Origin: Rhizomys pruinosus
Lineage: Eukaryota > Chordata > Mammalia > Rodentia > Spalacidae
Length of the DNA: 64,000 nucleotides
Assembly: GCA_009823505.1 (NCBI GenBank)
Contig: VZQC01011003.1
Location: forward strand, 2,223,263-2,287,262
Direction of reading: 5' to 3'
Shown here: one piece after another, positions 19,740 to 30,560 of the stretch
Position numbering within the stretch: position 1 is the stretch's first letter
Layout of the letters: every line of letters starts with the position of its first letter
Position numbers and translations under genes: made by a program
The notes under the pieces: generated by a model
Database searches by the model: none
The model's input: only the letters and a program-made list of their open reading frames with translations
What the model was told of the DNA's origin: nothing

Positions 19740-20095
19740 GTTTACTTTTTGTTTTATTTTTGCATGTGTATGGTGTTCATGCATATGTGTATGCATGTTT
19801 GTATGTGTGTGGGCACATGTGTGTCTGTGGATACATAAACATATATGTGTACAACATGGAGGCCCAAGATTTGCATCAGGAGTCTTCCTCAGTCACTGTC
19901 CACCTTTTTCATTGAAGCATGGCCTCTCAATTATGCTCAGAGCTCATCCAAATACAGCAGTCTAGCCAGCCATCTGGCTCCAGATGTTTGCCTTTGGTCC
20001 TTCCCCAAACTGGAATTACAGGTGGAGATACACATCTGTTCTAGGGATCATTTATGTGGCAAATACTCTGCCTACTGAGCCATGTCCCTAGCCTG
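19740..20095 (-). mobile_element. B4-like SINE, antisense, old
   Basis: GT-rich start, 'catctggctccagatgtttg' B1-type middle, 'ctggaattacaggtggagat', and 'tctgcctactgagccatgtc' tRNA-type head, all on the reverse strand. Confidence 0.6.
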
Positions 20096-20324
20096 ACCAT
20101 TTAGTTCAAAGATCTTAATAGGCTTTGTATTTCATTCTAGAATTGGACAACACTTCATTCCATAAAACCTAGCAAGTGTTCTAGTAAGCCAAGCAGAGGA
20201 GCAAAGGGTTAAAGAAAGGAGAAACAAACGAAAAGCAGGTCCATTCTTTCCAAGTTACTTGTTTTGTGCAGGGTGGGAATAGGAAGCAGAACAACAGAAA
20301 ATAATTGATTGTAATTATTGCTTC

Positions 20325-20420
20325 AGGCTGGGGATGGTGGTCCACACCTGTAGAATTAGCATCAGAAGGCTGAGGCAGGAGAGTCACTGAAGCTCAGAGT
20401 TTAAGCTCAGCTTGTAGTCC
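20325..20420 (+). mobile_element. Old B1-related fragment
   Basis: 'ggctggggatggtggtccac', 'agaaggctgaggcaggagag'. Confidence 0.6.
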
Positions 20421-20606
20421 TTTGTGACTGACTTCTTTCCCTTAGTGTAATGTTCACAAGATTCATCCTTCTACTATCCCACTGCTTCTTGTCTGACAAC
20501 ATCCTATTGTGTGGATCACTATATTTTGTTTCTCCAATCATCAGTAGATGGATACTTGAGATGTTTCCACTATTTGACTATTATGAATAACAATGTTAAG
20601 AACATC
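20421..20606 (-). mobile_element. Old LINE-1 (L1M-like) ORF2 3' fragment, antisense
   Basis: 'tccttctactatcccactgc', 'catcctattgtgtggatcac' and 'gactattatgaataacaatg' follow the antisense L1 ORF2 end. Confidence 0.6.
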
Positions 20607-20830
20607 AGGGGCTGGAGGGATGAGGACCCGGGTTCGATCCCCAGCACCCACATGGCGGCTGAGAACCGTCTGTGACTCCAGTTCCAGGAGAACTCCAGTT
20701 CCAGGGGAATTGAGACCCTCTTCTGACCTCCGCGGCATCGCACGACACGGGTGCGCAGACCTGCATGCAGACAATACATTCATACACATAAAAATAAATA
20801 AATAAAAAAAAAAAAAAAAAAAAAACTGCA
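20607..20830 (+). mobile_element. B3 SINE with a deletion in the head
   Basis: Head 'aggggctggagggatg' runs directly into 'aggacccgggttcgatcccc', so about 35 bp including the A-box region is missing. The internal duplication is present. Target-site duplication aagaacatc near 20598-20606 and 20831-20839. Confidence 0.92.
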
Positions 20831-20844
20831 AGAACATCTATTGA

Positions 20845-20940
20845 AGTGGGATGGTGATACTTGTCTCTTGAACCGTAGGAAAATTAGGAGGCTGAGGGAG
20901 AGAACTAAGAATTCGAGGCTAGCCTTGCCTACCTAGACAA
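20845..20940 (+). mobile_element. Old B1 fragment
   Basis: 'gggatggtgatacttgtctc', 'aggaggctgagggagagaac'. Confidence 0.5.
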
Positions 20941-21158
20941 GACTTTATTTAAACAATTTTTAATTATTATTTAATGTATTTCTGTATGTGTATTCCTCCC
21001 ATATTAAAACGACTTAGGCCTTCAGACTAGAATCCTACCATCTTCCTCACGCGAGTCTATTCGTGATAATGTAGACACCATCAAACTAAACCCCAAGTGA
21101 TCCCAGTGTGCAGCCGAGTGGAGAACTGTGGGGCCGGATAAAGCCATGATGGCTGAGT

Positions 21159-21700
21159 TATAAAAGGGCTGGCTCTGGCCTCATAACCTAGATAGCAGAG
21201 GAACGGGAGCCACCCCACGCACTCATACTGTACATCAGGCACCTGAAGCCCAACCCCCAGGGAGTGTAGCTTGAAGTGTAGTGTTCCTAAGCTTGTCCCT
21301 CCTGAGGTCTGTCTGCCCTGTCCTCGAGGCGAATGGCACAAGCCATAAGCTTATCAGGGTGTGGGGATTTGGACGGAACGAGCTATGTATTCCTGCCATA
21401 TAACTTAGCCATTGCAGAATGAATATAGGCTTCCCCTCCGTCCCACCCAACTCCTGGTCAAAAGCCCACCCTGCCCAAACAAAACAACAACCTATATTTG
21501 AGAAGTGCTTAAATACGCCTGGCAATAAATGAGTTTGTTCGCTTCCACAACTCCTGTGTCTTTCTCTGGATCCCTTAGGGGTCACTCGCCATTCTGGGGA
21601 CCCTCCTCTGTTCCTTCCTGCCCCTCCTGCTCCCCCCCCTTGTCTGCACGTGCACAGGGGTCATGGACTGCCATTACCTGTAGCAGGAAACTCACGAGCA
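21159..21700 (+). mobile_element. LTR-like segment in left arm, class uncertain
   Basis: A TATA-like ttataaaagggc near 21158 is followed about 370 bp later by AATAAA (21523-21528). A T/C-rich 'tgtgtctttctctggatccc' segment follows. This spacing suits an endogenous retrovirus LTR (U3-R-U5), but I see no primer-binding site or gag/pol next to it. The same sequence occurs in the right arm. Confidence 0.4.
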
Positions 21701-21819
21701 GATATGCCGAGAAACGCGACGTTATGTTTATGTGAAAAATTACATCTCTTTGAAGCATCTATATTTGCTCCATTAAATTATGGCTCACATTTAACATTAT
21801 TGCCACTTCCCAAGTCCTG

Positions 21820-22193
21820 TTGCTATGATTTGTATTTGGTAAGTCACCCAAAGGCTGCGCGTTGAAGGCTGGACCCCAGGCTGGAGCCCTGATGCTACTA
21901 GGGGATGGTGGAAACTTGAGTGGGAACTGGTTTAGAGAAGTCGTCTCACAGAGGCATGCCCCTGAAAGCTACGTTAGGACCCTGACCCTTGCCTCTCGCT
22001 CCGTCGCCTGGTTGCCATGAGGTGAGCGGCTCCTTTCCACACTACTCTCCTGGCTGTGTTCCTTCTGCCTCACACAAGCCCAGAACAGCAGAACTTACTG
22101 ACCGTGGACTGAAAACTCAAACTATGATCTAAAATCAATCTCTTTTCTGTTTAACTAGTTTATCTTGAAGCAACAAAAAGTCAACTGAACGCG
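21820..22193 (+). mobile_element. MaLR-like LTR in left-arm core
   Basis: Begins 'tgctatgatttgtatttgg' and ends with 'gtggactgaaaactcaaact', 'ctaaaatcaatctcttttct' and 'gaagcaacaaaaagtcaact', resembling the start and end of mammalian MaLR LTRs. No internal region is attached. The counterpart lies in the right arm on the opposite strand. Confidence 0.6.
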
Positions 22194-22341
22194 CCTGTTT
22201 TCCTGGAGCAGAGATCTGCCTTCCCAGTTAGTTCCCACCTGGCCCCTTGTCTAACGTTGGAACTCTAGACTTTATCCTTTCAACCTCTAGTTCTAGCCTG
22301 CAGTCCATTCAAGTGCCGAGCTCTCTAGAATAGCTGCTGAG

Positions 22342-22690
22342 TGGGGTAGACCCAAGGTATCTTGGAAACCCATTTTCCTTCCTGGCCCTGTCCCCTTCCC
22401 TCCCTCCTCCCTTCCCAACCCAGCGCAACCGTGCGACGATGATCTCTTCACCCCATTGAACTACTCCTCCCTCCCTCCCTCCCTCCGCTCCTCTTCGTTT
22501 CCTTCTCCCATTCCCCTGTCGTGTCGCCGTACTCCGTCCCACTTCTTCTATTCTCAACTCCATATTTTATCGCTTGGCATACAGCGCGTTATCACTATCT
22601 AACGCGACAACGACGGAACTTTGCTGAGGTGGCTAGGTAGAGCTCATATCACGAGGTTACACTCTACCTAGGCCTATTTACACTTTCTGT
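22342..22690 (+). other. Left-arm-only segment: pyrimidine-rich tract plus CpG-containing patch
   Basis: No match in the right arm. 22375-22515 is C/T-rich (repeated ccct). 22560-22640 has an unusual number of CpGs for this window (cagcgcgttatc, ctaacgcgacaacgacgg). Confidence 0.6.
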
Positions 22691-23838
22691 TCGAAGCTGG
22701 GTATAGCTGATACGTAGAAATGAAGTTCTCAGGACATGGGGGCCAAGGCCCTTCCTCTACGCTATTGTTCCAATAGGAGAGTCGCAGAGGCCTTTGCGCC
22801 CTGCGACTGTATTCCTGTGGGTTGTATATCTGAACTTTTGTCAAAAGGAATGTAGCTGTCCCAGGCTTGTGCTTGTCTTGGCTCCTGCTGGTGTTTCTTC
22901 CCTGTGCAAGTGCCAACAGTCTCAGTTTTGACTCCTAGATTTCTCATAGCTGCGAATTTGGCTCTGTTCGGTCCAGCTGCTATGCCTCCAAGAGGCAACC
23001 TTGCAAACAGGCATAACATCTAGCTCATGGAGATATCCCCTCTTTTAGTTCCTCCAGCAACCTTCCAAACCAAAACTGGGCCCCCTCTCAAGTGCCAATG
23101 CTGAGTGAGCTTCAGCTTAAAGAAGAGCAAGGCAGTTTTTCCCTCCGCGGCTCAGCTGGCCCTTGCCTGGTACTAACCCCTCGTGATGAACTAGTTTGGG
23201 TGGTGAAGAATCTTGTAAGTCTGTACTGGCCTTACTCTCTGGCATGGCCTGGCAGGACCCTGTTCTGCTGGAACGTCCCAAAGATTATTGGGAATCAAAT
23301 GAGAGAAAATGCCTGGAGGAAGCACACAAGGCTATAAAGACCCTCATATCAGGTTTCTGTTGTTGCTTTCTGAGGGGCTGGTGTCTGCCCCAATAAATTC
23401 CAATTCCACTTTGACCATGGTGCTGTATCTCAGTGCAAGGCATCTGGATAGAATGTTCCATGTACACATTACAGTTCCACAAGCTATCCTCACCGCGGTC
23501 CATCGCAGGGACCCTTCCCTCAATATCCTGCTTCCCTGGCTTGGACCTTGTCATCCATCATTGCACATAAGGATCCATTTCTTTTTAGATACCTGGAGTT
23601 TATTCTCCACGTCCTATTCTGGCTATTATATCAGCCACCCTAGGACTACAATCTCACAGCATTCCATGGATCCCTGCCAAATTCCTGACATGAGGTTCAT
23701 GTCTGTAGTTCATGCCCTGTGTCTACTCCAACAGCAGCACCTAACTTTGCTGGGGGAAACCAATGCTCACCTCAATCAGAAACCACATTAGCTCTAGCAC
23801 ACATCCTTTCTTTGGTCTAGGTGTGGGCAGAGACCCAC

Positions 23839-23839
23839 N
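23839..23839. other. Ambiguous base at the inner end of the left arm
   Basis: Single N immediately after 'gagacccac', where similarity to the right arm stops. One of only two Ns in the window. Confidence 0.9.
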
Positions 23840-23841
23840 AT

Positions 23842-24030
23842 CTTTTACTTAACCTGGCGGAGCTTGCTATTTTGGCTATACAAGCCCTTACTCTTCGAAC
23901 ACCCTGCTCTAGTGCAGATGTTACATGCATATACCACTGCACCAAGGCTTCACTGTGGGTACTAAGGATCAAGTCCTCTTCTTGTTTATCAAGCACTTTA
24001 CCTACTGAGCCATTTCCTCAGTCCTTATAT
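23842..24030 (-). mobile_element. Decayed SINE (ID/B4-like) in inverted-duplication spacer
   Basis: 'atgcatataccactgcacca' and 'ttacctactgagccatttcc' on the reverse strand. Confidence 0.5.
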
Positions 24031-24639
24031 TTACTTTTAAAAAATGGCTTTCCCTTGTCCCATGAGAACGTAAACTCCCTTAAATAATGGTCCGTTTTTT
24101 TTCACTTTTTAGAATACTGATGTATATGAGTGATTCAAAGAATGTTAAAATTAATAAAGCAAACAGGGGAGAAAAATCTATTGATTTATTCAGCCAGTCA
24201 GATATAGAGTAAAAGTCAGTTTGTGGAAAGGGTTGTGGAATGACAACTTTCAGGGAAGTAAGAGAATTTCCAGAGTGGCCAGCCCATGCCTTAGTCAAGT
24301 CAATTCCTTTTGGGCCTAGTATTCCCTCCTGTAAAATATTGGAATTGAACCAGTATCTCATGGATACTTCAAGCTCCATATTCAATAATTGTACCATAAA
24401 AATTAGCAAGTGACTTGATTTTTATATAATTATTTATTGTTCATGAGCCAGGTATATTTCATATATCTTTTTTGTCAAATCAATATCTGTAGGCTAGACA
24501 TGCCTATAAAATGGAAATTTTATGTACAGAAAAGAGGATGATTTGGAATATGTGTACTTTCTGAATGATTTTATTTGAACTATAAGACAAATAATTTCAA
24601 ATTAATTTAGAAAATTAAACAACAATCATATCATTTAAA
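24031..24639. other. Single-copy-looking spacer DNA
   Basis: An open frame on the reverse strand at 24080-24409 (109 aa) has no recognisable domain. Confidence 0.4.
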
Positions 24640-24860
24640 CCATTTTTATTTATTTTTTATTTGTCTGTGTGCATGTGTGTTTGTGTGTATGCCTGCCACA
24701 TACAAGCAGTTACCCTCAGAAGCCAGAAGAGGGTGTCAGATCCCCTGTAGCTAGAGTTATAGGTGGTTTTGAGCTGTCATGTGGATACTAGAAATTGAAC
24801 TTCTGGTCCCCTGGAAGAACGGTAAGTGATCTTAACCTCTGAGCCATCCCTGCAGTCCCT
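24640..24860 (-). mobile_element. B3 SINE, older
   Basis: 'gaagccagaagagggtgtca', 'gatcccctgtagctagagtt', 'cctctgagccatccctgcag' on the reverse strand. Confidence 0.85.
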
Positions 24861-24899
24861 ATTCATATAATTTTTAATTTAAATGTCCTTTAAACAGCT

Positions 24900-25062
24900 T
24901 CAGCTAGGCATGATGGCACCTGACTTTAACCCCAGCACTAGGGAGACAGAAGCATGTAGATCTCCATGAAGTTGAGGCCAGCCTGTTCTACATAGTGAGT
25001 TGAGGCCAGCTGGGGCTACAGGGAGACCTTGTCTCAAAGGAAACAAAACAAAACAAAACAAA
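24900..25062 (+). mobile_element. B1 SINE with (AAAAC)n tail
   Basis: 'gctaggcatgatggcacctg' start, 'gttgaggccagcctgttcta', and a pentanucleotide-rich A tail. Confidence 0.9.
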
Positions 25063-25069
25063 AAATCTT

Positions 25070-26450
25070 AATGAATACAGATTGTGCTTAAAAAATGAAA
25101 ACAATCTTTTAAGGTTTCAAGTGTTTAGGATATAGGAATAAACTGGAAGACAAAAGTCAACGTGAATATAATGAGGCAAATGTCTGTTTCTAATACTGGC
25201 GTGTCCTGGTTTCCCACAGGTATTAAATGCAGCCATCAGCAGAAAGGAGGGAAGTGGAGAGGGAGGCCCCCGTCTGAAGCGGCTGTGGCTTTCCCTCTCT
25301 GGAGTTGCAGTCTACATTTCTTGAGCCCCACAGATGCTCCCTGTTTATGTGTTTCCCCTGGTCTTCATGGCCTGGAAGCTTCTCTGAAATGGGACAAGCT
25401 TCTGTATCATTTCTTTGTCTGGGGAACTAATTTCTTGATTTAGCAAAAATTCTTGACCACTGAGGGTGGCAAAGCTAAGAGAACTGGAAAGTCTTTCTTC
25501 TGTTGCTCTGCTGATGGGCAAGCCCCACACTGTCTCCCTTGTGCCTTAGTTTCCTCTTCCATTAGACGTAAATGCAGAGTTTAGCTGCCTCCCTCTACAG
25601 GTTAAGTCTAAACATCTGCAGGATCGAAGTAACCTAAAGTAGACAGGAAGCCAAAGGAATGAACAGTTCTGTCATTCAAAGGCTTGTTTTTGCTGAAGAG
25701 CTATGCTTGCAAAAACTACTGGCGACGTTCCTGATTGAAATACTCCAAGATGTACTTTGTCAGAAGAACACTCTATGATTAGGTTCTAATGACAGTTTTG
25801 CATAATCTGCCTAGCACACCACTTTAAGAAGGCATTTGGGGAGAGCAAAGTGGACCTGGGAAGCAATTATACTCAACAAAGGTTGGGCCAGCACATGCTA
25901 GGCTGGGAGCAAGAACCATGAACAGGTCTCATCCAATCTGTCCTGGGGCTCAAGGAGATGGACATCACTGTCTTGCTGTTCCACAGATGAGGAAATGGGA
26001 CTCAGAATTATTAAACAGTTACCTTGGCTAGGATCACACAAGTAATAGACAAGCGATCCCAAACACTCAACATTTTTTCTACACCATAAATTAAATACCA
26101 CTCTACTTGCGCAGAATTAAAATGTTATTTTTGCAAATGAAGTACACAACATATATTGGAAATAGCAGGTGTTAATAATCATAACAATTACTTTCAGAAC
26201 AAAGGAAAAGATAGTTTATCCTCTTAGAAGCAAGAAATGTTACAGAAAAATCTGAATGAATGCCTTTATTCTTAGTGACCAATTATAAATTATAAAGCAA
26301 TTACTCCAAAAAAAAAAACAACCCTCTAGTAACGTTTGAAGCACTGAGACGTGGTTTTCAAGTTGAGTAAATTATGAACATGTTGTTAAGGAAAGAAAAG
26401 TTATCCAAATATAAATAAAAGTGAGTCTTAGACAGGTCTTCTAATATAGC
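25070..26450. other. Single-copy-looking spacer DNA
   Basis: No gene recognised. An open frame at 25162-25443 (93 aa) is without familiar motifs. Confidence 0.45.
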
Positions 26451-26457
26451 CAGTAAG

Positions 26458-26552
26458 TTACTTTGGGAATATAGTTCAGCGGCAGAACACCTGTCTAGCA
26501 CACCTAGGAGCCTGGGTTTGACAACCACCATTATAATAAAATAGAATAAATA
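26458..26552 (+). mobile_element. ID-type SINE
   Basis: 'gaatatagttcagcggcaga' (A-box) and 'gcctgggtttgacaaccacc' (B-box), followed by an A-rich tail. Confidence 0.7.
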
Positions 26553-26752
26553 AGCAGATGACCAGGTACCATGTGTTACCTAAATTCCACAGGTTTGATT
26601 TTTCTCATCTGCAAAGTGACACTTGCTCAGAAAGATCTTTGGTCTAATTTTGAAGCTCTGTAGCCCTTTAATGAAATTTTGTAATGTAAATTACCTTTAC
26701 AAAATAATATAAAAATCTTGGGAAAATATTAAGAATTTTTTTCTATAAACTG

Positions 26753-26998
26753 TTTTTTTTTTAAATTTTTATTTATTTCTGTATGTGTATCAATGTACTG
26801 TCTGCATGCAGGTCTGTGCACCCGTGTCGTGCTATGCCGTGGAGGTCAGAAGAGGGTGTCGGATTCCCCTGGAACTGGAGTTCTCCTGGAATTGGAGTTT
26901 CAGACGGTTCTCGGCCGTCATGTGGGTGCTGGGGATCGAACCCAGGTCCTCTGTAAGAGCGGTCGGCGCTCTTAACCCCTAGGCCATCTCTCCAGCCC
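26753..26998 (-). mobile_element. Young B3 SINE (internal-duplication subfamily)
   Basis: Reverse-strand full copy ('ctggagttctcctggaattg', 'aggccatctctccagccc'). Target-site duplication ctataaactg at 26743-26752 and 26999-27008. Confidence 0.96.
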
Positions 26999-27011
26999 CT
27001 ATAAACTGGTT

Positions 27012-27245
27012 TTAAAATAAAGATTTATTTTTATTTTATGTGTATGAGTGTTTGCCTGCATATATGTAAGTGTGCAATGTAAGTGCCTGGTGCCCCCAGT
27101 AGACAGAAGAAAGTGCTAGATTTCCTGGAACTGGAGTTACAGGTGCTCATGACCTGTCATGTGGGTGCTGGGAACTGAATTCTGGGTCTCTATGAGAGCA
27201 GCAAGTACTCTTAACTGCTGAGCCATCTCCTAGCCATCTCCTATA
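27012..27245 (-). mobile_element. B3 SINE, older
   Basis: 'ttttattttatgtgtatgag', 'tttcctggaactggagttac' and 'ctgctgagccatctcctagc' on the reverse strand. Confidence 0.88.
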
Positions 27246-28469
27246 AATGAGTTTTAGCTACCGATCACAAACAGAAGAATCAGCTTCTTTCCTTTTTAAG
27301 AGTTCTGAGAATTGAAGAAAAGCTGTAGAAGGAAATGGCAGGAAGTAGGTCAGAAGCCTGGATTACTGGTACAACAATGACTTCAAGATAAGCAGTTTTT
27401 ACTGTTTTCGGCCACTTTAAAACTTGCCAGTCCCTCATTCAAGTTTGTAACAGAGCATAGGAATGATTCAGAGTGGGTCTCTGCCCACACCTAGACCAAA
27501 GAAAGCATGTGTGCTAGAGCTAATGTGGTTTCTGATTGAGGTGAGCATTGGTTTCCCCCAGCAAAGTTAGGTGCTGCTGTTGGAGTAGACACAGGGCATG
27601 AACTACAGACATGAACCTCATGTCAGGAATTTGGCAGGGATCCATGCTGTGAGTTGTAGTCCAGGGGCTGATATAAGCCATGAATGGACGTGGAGATAAA
27701 TCCCAGATCAAAGAAATGGACCAGGCCAAGAAGGAGCAGGTCCAAGCCAGGGGAAGCGGATATTGAGGAGGGCCCTGGGAGCCCTGAGGATAGCTGTGCT
27801 TTCTGATACACACTTCATCCAGATGCCTGCACTGAGAATACAGCACATGGTCAGTGGAATGGAATTTGGGGCAGACACCAGCCCCTCAGAAGCACACAGA
27901 AACCTGATATGAGGGCTTTAGCCTTGTGCTTCTCCAGGCATTTTCTCTCATTTGATTCCAATTCTTTGGGACGTCCAGCAGAACAGGGCCTGCCAGGCCA
28001 TGCCAGAGGATAAGGCCAGACAGACAGTCCCACCCAAACTGTCCATTCAGGTGAGACCAGCAAGCCAGCTGAGCCGGAGAAACTGCCTTTGCTCTTCTTT
28101 AAGCTGAGGCTCACTCAGCTTGCACTTGAGAGGGGAGCCCAGGTTTGGTTGGAAGGTGCTGGAACCAAAGAGGGGAACTCACTGAGCTAGATGTATGCTG
28201 TGAAGTTGCCCTTGGAGCCAGCAGCTGGACCGAAAGAGCCAAATCAGCTATGAGATCTAGGAGGTCAAACTGAGACTGTGGACTTGAGGGAAGAAACCAG
28301 GAGCTAAGACCAAGCACAGCCTGGGACATACATTTTTTGACAAAGTTCAGGATATACACACAGAACAGTCCCAGGGCGCAAAGCCTTGATCTTATTGGAT
28401 AGCAGTAGAGGGGCTTGGCACCATGTCCAATCATTTGCTAGTATGCAGCCCAGCTGAAGAAAGTAGGTA

Positions 28470-28568
28470 AATAGGCCTGGTGATGTAGCTCGCTGATAGA
28501 GCTCCTGCCTCACATGTGCAAGGTTCAATCCCAAGCACCATGAGGAAAGAGGAAGGAAGGAAGGAAGG
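28470..28568 (+). mobile_element. ID SINE with (GGAA)n tail, right-arm only
   Basis: 'cctggtgatgtagctcgctg' and 'caaggttcaatcccaagcac' (tRNA-like A and B boxes), then ggaagg repeats. Absent from the left arm, so it was inserted there after the duplication or lost from the left. Confidence 0.8.
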
Positions 28569-28703
28569 AAGGAAATTAAGGGAGAAAGGGATGAGTAGTA
28601 ATATGAATCTTAGTTTATTTAGTGATTGATGTATTCTATTATCTTAATCTTTATGTTCTGCCAAGCCTTCCTGACACATCTCCCCACCTGAGCCTGGGTC
28701 TAC

Positions 28704-29314
28704 CTCAGCAGCTATTCTAGAGAGCTCGGCACTTGAATGGACTGCAGGCTAGAACTAGAGGTTGAAAGGATAAAGTCTAGAGTTCCAACGTTAGACAAGG
28801 GGCCAGGTGGGAACTAACTGGGAAGGCAGATCTCTGCTCCAGGAAAACAGGCGCGTTCAGTTGACTTTTTGTTGCTTCAAGATAAACTAGTTAAACAGAA
28901 AAGAGATTGATTTTAGATCATAGTTTGAGTTTTCAGTCCACGGTCAGTAAGTTCTGCTGTTCTGGGCTTGTGTGAGGCAGAAGGAACACAGCCAGGAGAG
29001 AGTGTGGAACGGAGACCCTCACCTCATGGCAACCAGGCGACGGAGCGAGAGGCAAGGGTCAGGGTCCTAACGTAGCTTTCAGGGGCATGCCTCTGTGAGA
29101 CGACTTCTCTAAACCAGTTCCCACTCAAGTTTCCACCATCCCCTAGTAGCATCAGGGCTCCAGCCTGGGGTCCAGCCTTCAACGCGCAGCCTTTGGGTGA
29201 CTTACCAAATACAAATCATAGCAACAGGACTTGGGAAGTGGCAATAATGTTAAATGTGAGCCATAATTTAATGGAGCAAATATAGATGCTTCAAAGAGAT
29301 GTAATTTTTCACAT
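28704..29314 (-). repeat. Near-identical core of right arm
   Basis: About 611 bp, the same length as 21731-22341 on the other strand. By eye I found only a handful of differences, clustered around 'gtgaggctctc..ttccacac' (28990-29025). Confidence 0.93.
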
Positions 29315-29991
29315 AGAATAGTGGTTCTCCGTTGGCTTCCTCCATGTCGTGAGGTTCCTGCCTCCCAGGTATGGCAGTCATGACCCCTGTGGCACGAGTG
29401 CCAGCAAGGGGGGGGGGCAAAGGAGGGAAGCAGGAAGGAACAGAGGAGGGTCCCCAGAATGGCGAGTGACCCCTAAGGGATCCAGAGAAAGACACAGGAG
29501 TTGTGGAAGCGAACAAACTCATTTATTGCAGGGGTTTTAAGCACTCTAAATATAGTTTTTGGGTGGGTTCTTTGACCAGGAGTTGGGTGGGACGGAGGGG
29601 AAGCCTATATTCATTCTGCAATGGCTAAGTTTTATGGCAGGAATACCATAGCGTCCCTCCTCCCACCCCAGATAAGCTTATGGCTTGTGCCATTCGCCTC
29701 GAGGACAGGGCAGACAGACCTCAGGAGGGACAAGCTTAGGAATGCTACGCTTCAAGCTCCACTCCCCTGGGGGGTGGGCTGCAGGTGCCTGATGTCCAGT
29801 ATGGTGAGTGGGAGTGGCTCCCGTCTCCTGCTGGCCTTCTAGGTTATGGGGCCAGGAGCCAGCCCTCTTATAACTCAGCCATCATGGCTTTATCCGGCCC
29901 CACAGTTCTCCACTCGGCTGCACACTGGGATCACTTGGGGTTTAGTTTGATGTCTTAGTTCTATCAAGAATCTAGTTTGTCTAGTCTGAAG

Positions 29992-30560
29992 TACAGCCTG
30001 TATTTTAAATGGGGAGGAGCAGGGGTTTTGGGGGTATTTTTTTGGGGGGGGGGAGAAGCAGTTTTAAAGCTCCCCACTGTACAGTCCTGGCTGAGGCTTA
30101 CGCTTTTCAAGCATTGGGTCCCAAAAATGTGCCACAGGTTTGCATTGAAAACTAGGTTTCACGTCCAAAAAAATAATGGGAAGTAATGAATAAATATACA
30201 TAACATTTCTTTAGGTGTATAACAAATTCCTAGACATTATTCAGCAAAACAGTCTTCCCTTTTCTGCTTTAATAAGGTCCAGATTCTAAGCATGCACTTT
30301 CCACAATGGCTTCTGACAACAGTCTAAATCCAAAAATTGATGAATCTGAATGAAGAGAATACAGAAGCACCTTGTCTTTTCTGTGAGTTGAAAATCTATT
30401 AGTTACCCCAAAGTATGTACTTTTGTCATTATCACCTAAGACAAGAGCTAAAACATTCCCTTCAGTCCACAGACTTTCTTGTGGCCCTTTCTGGTTCTTA
30501 TTAGATCTTCCCTGAGACACTCCTAGATATTTCTATCCATGTGGTTTTAGTGTCAGCTGT
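29992..30560. other. Single-copy-looking DNA
   Basis: A G-run lies near 30043-30052. No gene recognised. Confidence 0.4.

Larger units (their letters stand above)
21020..23838 (+). repeat. Left arm of a large inverted duplication
   Basis: Matches 27476-29991 on the opposite strand along its whole length. Shared landmarks in order: cttcagactaga; 'aaactaaaccccaagtgatc' onward (about 80 bp with no differences); 'aataaatgagtttgttcgct' onward (about 95 bp with no differences); the near-identical core 21731-22341; 'tccaggcttgtgcttg'-type patches with indels; 'ggcatggcctggcagg'; 'cctgacatgaggttcatgtc'; and the inner end gtgtgggcagagacccac. Divergence varies strongly: the core is about 99% identical, the outer part roughly 90%, and the inner part (22690-23838) lower, with many indels. 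Left-only sequence lies at about 22342-22690. Confidence 0.95.
27476..29991 (-). repeat. Right arm of the large inverted duplication
   Basis: Reverse complement of 21020-23838 in the same order. The inner end is gtgggtctctgcccacac and the outer end is tctagtctgaag. It lacks the left-only 22342-22690 block. At the matching position it has an ID element with a (GGAA)n tail and about 150 bp of its own (about 28470-28703). Many single-base deletions relative to the left arm lie in 27480-28450. Confidence 0.95.

Noticed and set aside
21159..21700. Intact endogenous retrovirus
   Set aside because: Only LTR-like features are visible; no gag/pol/env reading frames or primer-binding site accompany them.
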